This document shows positions 1 through 5,231 of a stretch of DNA of 6,191 nt, one piece after another (positions within the stretch are counted from its first letter, which is position 1; every line of letters starts with the position of its first letter). The DNA is taken from NCBI GenBank assembly GCA_018383375.1, contig JAHAWW010000252.1, positions 1 to 6,191 of the forward strand, given 5' to 3'. Origin of the DNA: Prevotellamassilia sp. GTDB lineage: Bacteria > Bacteroidota > Bacteroidia > Bacteroidales > Bacteroidaceae. The notes beneath the pieces were generated by a model that did no database searches, was not told where the DNA came from, and saw nothing but the letters and a program-made list of their open reading frames with translations. The position numbers and the translations under genes were made by a program.

Positions 1-269
1 TCTTCGGTGAGCAGGTTGCGTTCGGCGCTTTTGCCCGAAGGGTCGCCAATCATTCCCGTGGCGCCGCCCACGAGAGCCAGCGGCTTGTGTCCGGCACGTT
101 GGAAGTGTCGGAGCATCATCACCGAGCAGAGGTGGCCAATGTGGAGCGAGTCTGCTGTGGGGTCAATGCCGACGTAAGCGGTCACCTGTTCTTTTTCCAG
201 CAGTTCTTCCGTTCCCGGCATCATTTGGTGGAGCATTCCGCGCCACTTCAGTTCTTCTACGAAGTTCAT
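1..269 (-). CDS. tyrS: Tyrosyl-tRNA synthetase, N-terminal part (3' end beyond window)
   Basis: This is the start of tyrosyl-tRNA synthetase, the cytoplasmic class I enzyme that activates tyrosine with ATP and loads it onto tRNA-Tyr. Eighty-nine residues are visible, and the frame stays open to the window's left edge, so the C-terminal catalytic part (including the KMSKS loop) and the tRNA-binding domain lie outside. The segment YVGIDPTADSLHIGHL at residues 32-47 carries the class I HIGH signature at 43-46. GGATGMIGDPSGKSAER at 68-84 is the conserved Rossmann-fold stretch typical of bacterial TyrS. The start is the ATG at 269-267, at the expected distance from the signature. It is preceded by A-rich sequence and no Shine-Dalgarno motif, as is common in Bacteroidetes. 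The gene begins 54 bases after ybeY on the same strand and may share its transcript; no separate promoter box was seen in that gap. Confidence 0.96.
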   Translation of the reverse strand, partial: MNFVEELKWRGMLHQMMPGTEELLEKEQVTAYVGIDPTADSLHIGHLCSVMMLRHFQRAGHKPLALVGGATGMIGDPSGKSAERNLLTE

Positions 270-323
270 AGTTGTTTTATGGTGTTTTGTTTGTGATTAT
301 GCGGTTTGTGTCAGGGTCTGTTT

Positions 324-743
324 TCACTCGCCCGGCCTTATGGCGAGGGCTTTGTTTTCGGCCGCTTCCATGATTTCGCGCTCTCCCGGGCCTTTGTCGT
401 TGATGCCACATAGGTGCAAGATGCCGTGAATGATGACGCGGTGCAATTCTTCCTCATAGGTTTTGCCGAAGGCCTCGGCATTGGAGCGCACGGTGTCGAG
501 ACTGATGAAGAGGTCGCCACTCACGGTGTTGTCTGTGCAATAGTCAAACGTGATGATGTCTGTGTAGTAGTCGTGGTTGAGATATTGGCGGTTCACCTCC
601 AGTATTTTCTCGTCGTCGCAAAAGATGTAGGCCACGTCGCCCACTTGTTTGCCATAGCTTTCGGCCACGGCCTTGACCCAGGCCGAGTTGGCGCGGCGTT
701 TGATAGCCGGCATCTTCACGTTGATGGTTTGATAGGAAATCAT
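324..743 (-). CDS. ybeY: Endoribonuclease YbeY (16S rRNA 3'-end maturation and ribosome quality control)
   Basis: A 139-residue member of the YbeY/UPF0054 family, close to the usual bacterial length (about 140-155). YbeY is a metal-dependent single-strand RNase involved in 16S rRNA 3'-end processing, late 30S quality control and sRNA-linked regulation in the cytoplasm. The family motif lies in IIHGILHLCGINDKGPGE (residues 104-121). H106 and H110 fit the first two zinc ligands, while the third ligand position is D116, giving HxxxHxxxxxD instead of HxxxHxxxxxH. I believe this form is normal in Bacteroidales, so it should not be read as a dead enzyme. Upstream, DIITFDY at 62-68 and SGDLFIS at 75-81 match the conserved strand and 'GD(I/L)(V/F)IS' segments. 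The ATG at 743-741 overlaps the ruvB TGA as ATGA, implying translational coupling. tyrS follows. Confidence 0.96.
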   Translation of the reverse strand: MISYQTINVKMPAIKRRANSAWVKAVAESYGKQVGDVAYIFCDDEKILEVNRQYLNHDYYTDIITFDYCTDNTVSGDLFISLDTVRSNAEAFGKTYEEELHRVIIHGILHLCGINDKGPGEREIMEAAENKALAIRPGE

Positions 744-1792
744 GAGAGTGTGTCAAAGAGTGAGGGTTGGCCGAGGTTGCCGCTCGTGATGTCTCGTCCC
801 AGGTGTTTGTAGGCGAGTTCGGTCACTTCGCGGCCTCGTGGTGTGCGGCGGATGAAGCCTTCTTTGATGAGGAAGGGTTCGTAGACCTCCTCCACTGTGC
901 CGGCGTCTTCGCCGATGGCTGTGGCGATGGTGGTCACGCCCACCGGTCCGCCTTTGAATTTATCGATGATGGTGAGCAGTATTTTATTGTCGATTTCGTC
1001 CAAGCCGTAGCGGTCAATGTTGAGTGCTTCGAGCGCATAGCGTGCAATGGCGGTGTCGATGCGTCCGTTGCCTTTCACTTGGGCAAAGTCTCTCACGCGT
1101 CGCAACAGGGCGTTGGCGATACGGGGCGTACCTCTCGAGCGTCCGGCAATTTCTTGTGCCGCTTCTTCCGAGATGGGCACGTTCAAGATGTGTGCCGAGC
1201 GGCTGATGATGCGGCAGAGCGTTTCGGCGTCGTAATATTCCAGATGCAGGTTAATGCCGAAACGGGCACGCAGAGGGGCTGTGAGCAGACCGCTGCGCGT
1301 CGTGGCGCCCACGAGGGTAAACGGGTTGAGGTCTATTTGTATGGAGCGTGCAGCCGGACCGCGGTCAATCATGATGTCGATGCGGTAGTCTTCCATTGCC
1401 GAATACAGGTATTCCTCCACCACGGGCGAGAGGCGGTGTATTTCGTCGATGAAAAGCACGTCGTTGGGTTCGAGGCTGGTGAGCAGGCCGGCCAAATCGC
1501 CCGGTTTGTCAAGCACGGGTCCGGAGGTGAGTTTGAAGCCCACGCCCAGTTCGTTGGCGATGATGTTTGACAGGGTGGTTTTTCCCAGTCCCGGAGGGCC
1601 GTGCAGCAGGGTGTGGTCGAGTGGTTCGCCGCGATATTTGGCAGCCTCGACAAATACGCGCAGGTTTTTCACCACCTTGCTCTGTCCGCTGAAGTCTTCA
1701 AAACTCAGCGGGCGCAAGGCGTTCTCAAAGTCGCGTTCGCTTTTTGAGGGTGCTTGTTGCTCAGCGCGTATGTCGAAAGTGTCTTCTATCAT
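740..1792 (-). CDS. ruvB: Holliday junction branch-migration ATPase RuvB
   Basis: RuvB is the hexameric AAA+ motor that, with RuvA, drives branch migration of Holliday junctions during recombinational repair. With the chosen start the protein has 350 residues, near the family norm of about 335-350. Visible in order are Walker A GPPGLGKT (65-72), Walker B DVLFIDE (111-117), sensor 1 GATTRSG (162-168), the arginine finger in PLRARFG (R177), sensor 2 around GTPRIANAL (221-229), and a C-terminal winged helix containing IRRTPRGR (314-321). All key residues are present. The frame is open up to 1867, but the product from that first ATG would carry 25 low-conservation residues encoded across the spacer and would abut the Nudix stop. 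The ATG at 1792-1790 gives MIEDTFDIRAEQ, which matches the typical Bacteroidales RuvB beginning. The gene ends in an ATGA overlap with ybeY. ruvA and ruvC are not in the window. Confidence 0.97.
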   Translation of the reverse strand: MIEDTFDIRAEQQAPSKSERDFENALRPLSFEDFSGQSKVVKNLRVFVEAAKYRGEPLDHTLLHGPPGLGKTTLSNIIANELGVGFKLTSGPVLDKPGDLAGLLTSLEPNDVLFIDEIHRLSPVVEEYLYSAMEDYRIDIMIDRGPAARSIQIDLNPFTLVGATTRSGLLTAPLRARFGINLHLEYYDAETLCRIISRSAHILNVPISEEAAQEIAGRSRGTPRIANALLRRVRDFAQVKGNGRIDTAIARYALEALNIDRYGLDEIDNKILLTIIDKFKGGPVGVTTIATAIGEDAGTVEEVYEPFLIKEGFIRRTPRGREVTELAYKHLGRDITSGNLGQPSLFDTLS

Positions 1793-1800
1793 AATGAGGG

Positions 1801-1808
1801 CAAATTTA
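1801..1808 (-). promoter_or_regulatory. Candidate Bacteroidetes -7 promoter box for ruvB
   Basis: Read on the minus strand, this is TAAATTTG, an exact match to the Bacteroidetes -7 consensus TAnnTTTG. It sits in the 75-base spacer between the Nudix stop and the ruvB start and ends 8 bases before the chosen ATG, so a transcript from it would have almost no leader. A TTTTG lies upstream, but its gap to the box is about 13 bases, shorter than the usual -33 to -7 spacing, so the -33 element is poor or missing. The location is right, but an 8-base box with four fixed TTTG positions can occur by chance in an A/T-rich spacer. Confidence 0.35.
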
Positions 1809-1830
1809 GCGATTTTTTTGTCAAAAGGCA

Positions 1831-1865
1831 GAGCCGTGGCAAAAACTGCGGCTGCCGGCCGGCTC
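1831..1865 (-). terminator. Imperfect GC-rich hairpin after the Nudix gene; possible weak terminator or attenuator
   Basis: The outer arms GAGCCG (1831-1836) and CGGCTC (1860-1865) are perfect complements. Inside them GGCA (1838-1841) pairs with TGCC (1853-1856), leaving an asymmetric internal loop (1 base against 3) and an 11-base apical loop. On the minus strand the hairpin begins 2 bases after the Nudix stop codon and is followed by TGCCTTTTG, so the U-run is short and delayed. The position between two genes and before the candidate ruvB promoter favours a role in ending or damping the upstream transcript. The weak U-tract argues against a strong intrinsic terminator. Confidence 0.3.
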
Positions 1866-1867
1866 AA

Positions 1868-2401
1868 TCACTCTTTTTCGGCCCATTGTTTGAGCAGTTT
1901 TTCCACGCCTTGTCTCACCGATTTGAGGCCAAACGCTTCGGGGCGTATCTGTTCCGGAGCGAGCCACATCACCTCTGCGGCGTCGTCGGCGGGGGCGATG
2001 ACGCTCTCGTTGGCAATTCGGCAGGCGAAAAAGGCGTCTGTGGTGTGGATGTCGTAGTCTGAATAGCGATAGACGTTGGTCTGCGAAAACAAATATGTCC
2101 ACGCCGTCACGTCGGCCCTAATCTCTTCTTTCACCTCTCTCACCAATCCCTCGTCGAGCGTTTCGCCGGGACACACAAAGCCACCGGGCAGGTCGAGGGT
2201 GCCTTGTGCCGGTTGGCAAGCGCGGCGCACTGCCAGCAGTCGGCCTTCGCGGTCGGTGATTACGGCCACCGTGGCTGCCGAGGCATTATGATAGAGTGTG
2301 AAACCACAGCGTGCGCAGCGTTTGGCACAGGCGTCGAAGACGGCAAAAACCTCATGGCCGCAGTGTGGACAATAATGAAAAAAGTCGAGAGGGTGGCCCA
2401 T
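1868..2401 (-). CDS. Nudix hydrolase with N-terminal zinc ribbon
   Basis: A 177-residue Nudix-fold protein expected to hydrolyse a nucleoside diphosphate linked to another group (such as NADH, ADP-ribose or a damaged nucleotide) in the cytoplasm; the substrate cannot be told from the sequence. Residues 11-32 hold paired knuckles, C11-P-H-C14 and C29-A-R-C32, a zinc ribbon like that of NudC-type proteins. The Nudix box runs from G74 (Gx5E80x7R88-E89-V90-K91-E92-E93). The catalytic REVKEE core is intact, but the usual Gly after EEx is R95. The sequence after the box, SQTNVYRYSDYDIHTTDAFF (106-125), does not contain the SQPWPFPxS motif of NADH pyrophosphatase NudC, so I do not use that symbol. 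The start ATG at 2401-2399 lies 21 bases after the M16 peptidase stop, so both are probably on one transcript. No Shine-Dalgarno sequence is evident. Confidence 0.92.
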   Translation of the reverse strand: MGHPLDFFHYCPHCGHEVFAVFDACAKRCARCGFTLYHNASAATVAVITDREGRLLAVRRACQPAQGTLDLPGGFVCPGETLDEGLVREVKEEIRADVTAWTYLFSQTNVYRYSDYDIHTTDAFFACRIANESVIAPADDAAEVMWLAPEQIRPEAFGLKSVRQGVEKLLKQWAEKE

Positions 2402-2422
2402 GGCTTAAGGTGTTTGATGAGG

Positions 2423-3655
2423 CTATTCGTAAATCAATGTGGTGAGGCGTTCGGGGTCAAACACCTCGGCGGCTGTCTCTTGCAGGGCTTCAGCTGTCAC
2501 TTCTTGGATTTTCCGGCAGAGGTTTGCCGGGTCATACGGTGTGGCATATTGTGCCCAAGTCTTGCCCATGGCGATGGCATAGTCTTCGTTGCGATCGAGG
2601 GCAATGCCGATTTGGCCGCAGAGTTGCTTTTTGGCCGCTTGGAGCGTTTTGGGCGAGAGTTTTTCGTCGATGAAACGGCGCAAAATGCGATTGGTCAGTC
2701 GCAGGCAGCGGTCGGTGTCGTGGGTGTCACAGCCAAAATAGGCGCACCACCATCCTGCGTCGGTATAGGTGGTGAGCGACGAGTCGGCGGCATAGACCAG
2801 TCCGGTTTTTTCTCTCAGACACACGTTCAGTCGTGAGTTCATTCCCGGTCCGCCCAGCATGTTGTTGAGCAAGAGCAGGGGATAGCGCCGCTCGTCGTGG
2901 CCGCCATAGGTTTGTGTGCCAATCACCACATGGGCCTGATGCGTCTCTTTGTTCACGCGGCGCAGTTGAGGCTCGCGTCGCAAGATGGGCACTTGGCGTG
3001 TGGGCAGTGGGCCGTCGGGCCGGGGCGTGCCTCGCCAGAGTCGCTCCATCATCTTGACGGCTTTTTCAAACGAGATGTTGCCCAAGATATAGCATGTGGC
3101 GTTGTCGGGCCGGTAAAAAGTGTCTGCAAAGCGTCGGGCGTCGGCCGTGGTGTAGCTGCGCAGCCTTTCGGGCTTTCCGAGAATATCGCGACACAAGGGG
3201 TGGCCGGCGAAGAGCATAGATTCAAACTCGTCGAATATGGCCTCGGCCGGCGAGTCGCGATAGCTGTCGATTTCATCGCAGATTACGGCCGTTTCTTTTT
3301 CTATTTCGCGTTGGGGGTAGGTGCTGTGGAAAACAATGTCGGTGAGCAGGTCGGCAGCGCGGGCAATGTCGCCGCATAGCACCGTGGCACAATAGACCGT
3401 CTCTTGTTCGTTGGTGAAGGCGTTGAGGTCGCCGCCCACGCGCTCCAGGCCGTTGCTGATGTGACAGGCGCGGCGGCGGTTGGTGCCCTTGAAGTTCATG
3501 TGCTCGATGAAATGGGCCATTCCGTCGTCTTCGGGGGCCTCGTCGCGTGTGCCGGCTTTGACCACATAGCCCAAATAGGCCACGGGCGATGTGGTGTGTT
3601 GGTGCACGATGTCCAGACCGCAGTCGAGGGTGGTGTGTTGCAGGAGAGTGTGCAT
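2423..3655 (-). CDS. M16B-family zinc metallopeptidase (insulinase/pitrilysin-like)
   Basis: A 410-residue peptidase of MEROPS family M16, subfamily B size, resembling the processing-peptidase beta-type proteins of bacteria. The inverted zinc motif HFIEH is at 48-52 (H48 and H52 ligands, E51 catalytic base). The distal ligand is E128 in EKETAVICDEID (119-130), 76 residues after H52, with the conserved second-shell E121 before it, so the active site looks complete. The second half contains SRLNVCLREKTGLVY (274-288), the R/Y substrate-binding segment of the C-terminal M16 domain. No signal peptide is seen (it starts MHTLLQHTTLDCGLDIV), so it is probably cytoplasmic. The start is firm: an in-frame TAG lies upstream at 3677-3679 with no other ATG between. 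No M16 partner gene lies beside it. The Nudix gene follows 21 bases downstream. The natural substrate is unknown. Confidence 0.94.
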   Translation of the reverse strand: MHTLLQHTTLDCGLDIVHQHTTSPVAYLGYVVKAGTRDEAPEDDGMAHFIEHMNFKGTNRRRACHISNGLERVGGDLNAFTNEQETVYCATVLCGDIARAADLLTDIVFHSTYPQREIEKETAVICDEIDSYRDSPAEAIFDEFESMLFAGHPLCRDILGKPERLRSYTTADARRFADTFYRPDNATCYILGNISFEKAVKMMERLWRGTPRPDGPLPTRQVPILRREPQLRRVNKETHQAHVVIGTQTYGGHDERRYPLLLLNNMLGGPGMNSRLNVCLREKTGLVYAADSSLTTYTDAGWWCAYFGCDTHDTDRCLRLTNRILRRFIDEKLSPKTLQAAKKQLCGQIGIALDRNEDYAIAMGKTWAQYATPYDPANLCRKIQEVTAEALQETAAEVFDPERLTTLIYE

Positions 3656-3671
3656 GGTTTTATCTGAAGGC

Positions 3672-3758
3672 AGGTTCTATCAATTATCTTGCGATAGCCG
3701 TGAAGACAGCCAAGCATGATTGAACGCCACCTTCCATTGAAACTAATTTATAGAACCT
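3672..3758. repeat. Long imperfect inverted repeat in the flippase/M16 spacer
   Basis: The left arm AGGTTCTATCAATTA (3672-3686) and right arm TAATTTATAGAACCT (3744-3758) are reverse complements at 14 of 15 positions, with the one mismatch at 3681/3749. The arms enclose 57 bases with no recognisable gene. The right arm includes the first two of the three plus-strand bases of the flippase stop codon (3757-3759). The left arm contains the in-frame stop (3677-3679) just upstream of the M16 start. An 8-base direct repeat, TATCTGAA, occurs at 3661-3668 and again at 3758-3765. In RNA the arms could form a stem with a large loop. It might be a transcript-ending or mRNA-stabilising structure, or a relic of a small non-coding mobile repeat; the sequence does not decide between these. 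Confidence 0.55.
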
Positions 3759-5199
3759 ATCTGAAATATTTGCCCACTATGGGCAGCCCCGAGAGCGGCA
3801 GGTCTTTTTTGACGATATAGCCGATGAAAAGGGCAATTATCACGGTGTTGAGGCCCAGTCGTGCTGCCGTGGGCCAGTCTTGTGGCAGCAGGCTCATGGC
3901 CGTGTAGGCCGCGGCGGCGAGCAACACATAGATGCCAATGCTCTTGAGTGGATAGGCAATGGGATAGTGGCGCTGTCCCACCACGTAGCTCAACACCATT
4001 GCCGTGCCATATCCGGCCACGCCGGCCCAGGCGCAGGCCATATAGCCGAAGTGGGGGATGAAAATAACGTTGACGGCTATCAGTGTGACACAGCCGGCGC
4101 CCGAGAACCAAGCGCCCCAAATGGTCTTGTCGATGAGTTTATACCAAAACGACAGGTTGAAATACACGCCCATCATGATTTCGGCAGCCATCACGATTGG
4201 CACCACCTTGAGGCCCTCCCAATAGCCGGGCGCGATGATGTGTTTGAGCACATCGATATAGCCCATCACCATGAGGAAGGCGAGCAGGGTGAAGATGATG
4301 AAATATTTCATGGCCTTGGCGTAGGTCTCGCGGCTGTCGCGGTTTTTCTGTCCGGCAAAGACAAAAGGCTCATAGGCATAGCGGAAAGCTTGGGTAATCA
4401 TGGCCATAATCATGGCAATTTTCACGCAGGCGCCATAGATGCCGAGTTGCACCTTGCCCTCGTGTCCGCCGATGAGATGGGGGAAAATCATTTTGTCTAC
4501 CGTTTGGTTGAGTATGCCGGCAATGCCCAGCACGAGAATGGGCCAAGAGTATTTGAGCATACGGCGCAACAGGGCGCGGTCGAGCCGCCATTTCACCGCG
4601 GTGAGTTCGGGCAAAAACAAAAAGGTGATAGAGGCCGTGCAGGCCAGGTTGATGGCAAAGGCATAAAACACGTCGGCGCGGTTCAGCACGACGAAGAAGA
4701 GCACATTCAGCGCGATGTTCATCACGATGAAGAGCAGTTTGAGTGCGGCAAACTTAATGGGGCGCCGCTGGTAGCGCAGATAGGCGAACGGCACACACTG
4801 GAAGGCGTCAATGGCCACACACACTGCCATCATGCCGATGAATTCGGGATGTTCGGCATAGCCCATGGCCGTCGAGATGGGGCCTATCAGGGCCAACACC
4901 GCCACGGCAAAGAGCAGGGCCACGCCGCCCACGGCTATGAGTGTGTTGGCATAGACTTGTTTGGGGTTTTCGCCCTCTTTGTTCACAAAACGGAAAAAGG
5001 TGGTCTCCATGCCGAAGGTGAGCAACACAAGCAGCAGGGCCACATAGCTGTACACCTCGGTGATGACACCGTAGCCGCCCGAGGCGGCGGCCAGTTTGGC
5101 CGTGTAGAGTGGCACGAGCAGATAGTTCAAAAAGCGGCCCACGATGCTGCTCAGACCATAGATGGCCGTGTCTTTGGCCAGCGAACCCAGTTTTCCCAT
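3757..5199 (-). CDS. MOP-superfamily oligosaccharide/lipopolysaccharide flippase (Wzx-like)
   Basis: A 480-residue inner-membrane protein of the polysaccharide-export branch of the MOP superfamily, expected to flip an undecaprenyl-linked or similar glycan precursor across the inner membrane; the cargo is unknown. Hydrophobic stretches lie near residues 11-33, 45-66, 84-108, 119-140, 150-172, 175-197, 216-238, 253-275, 298-318, 330-350, 360-382, 387-409, 420-437 and 450-463, consistent with the 14 segments of the family. The N-terminal signature is visible: DTAIYGLSSIVGRFLNYLLV (10-29), the GGYG turn (41-44, usually G/x-D-Y-G) and FGMETTFFRF (62-71). The end, GKYFR, looks natural. The ATG at 5199-5197 lies 32 bases after the SpmA/B-type gene. 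No glycosyltransferases or other capsule genes are nearby, so it is not part of a visible surface-polysaccharide cluster. It could instead serve a general envelope lipid-linked substrate. Confidence 0.9.
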   Translation of the reverse strand: MGKLGSLAKDTAIYGLSSIVGRFLNYLLVPLYTAKLAAASGGYGVITEVYSYVALLLVLLTFGMETTFFRFVNKEGENPKQVYANTLIAVGGVALLFAVAVLALIGPISTAMGYAEHPEFIGMMAVCVAIDAFQCVPFAYLRYQRRPIKFAALKLLFIVMNIALNVLFFVVLNRADVFYAFAINLACTASITFLFLPELTAVKWRLDRALLRRMLKYSWPILVLGIAGILNQTVDKMIFPHLIGGHEGKVQLGIYGACVKIAMIMAMITQAFRYAYEPFVFAGQKNRDSRETYAKAMKYFIIFTLLAFLMVMGYIDVLKHIIAPGYWEGLKVVPIVMAAEIMMGVYFNLSFWYKLIDKTIWGAWFSGAGCVTLIAVNVIFIPHFGYMACAWAGVAGYGTAMVLSYVVGQRHYPIAYPLKSIGIYVLLAAAAYTAMSLLPQDWPTAARLGLNTVIIALFIGYIVKKDLPLSGLPIVGKYFR

Positions 5200-5231
5200 A
5201 TCACAAAAGTTTTATTGATGCAATCGGTTTT

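Noticed and set aside
767..1570. A 267-codon open frame on the plus strand
   Set aside because: Antisense to ruvB, whose Walker, sensor and arginine-finger motifs all read correctly on the minus strand.
1793..1867. N-terminal extension of RuvB to an ATG at 1867
   Set aside because: The extra 25 residues are encoded by the intergenic spacer containing the hairpin and candidate promoter. The ATG at 1792 gives the family-typical N-terminus and length.
3736..3743. ATTGAAAC, the common 3' end of several CRISPR repeat types
   Set aside because: It occurs once in the spacer, with no second copy at spacer-like distance and no cas gene nearby.
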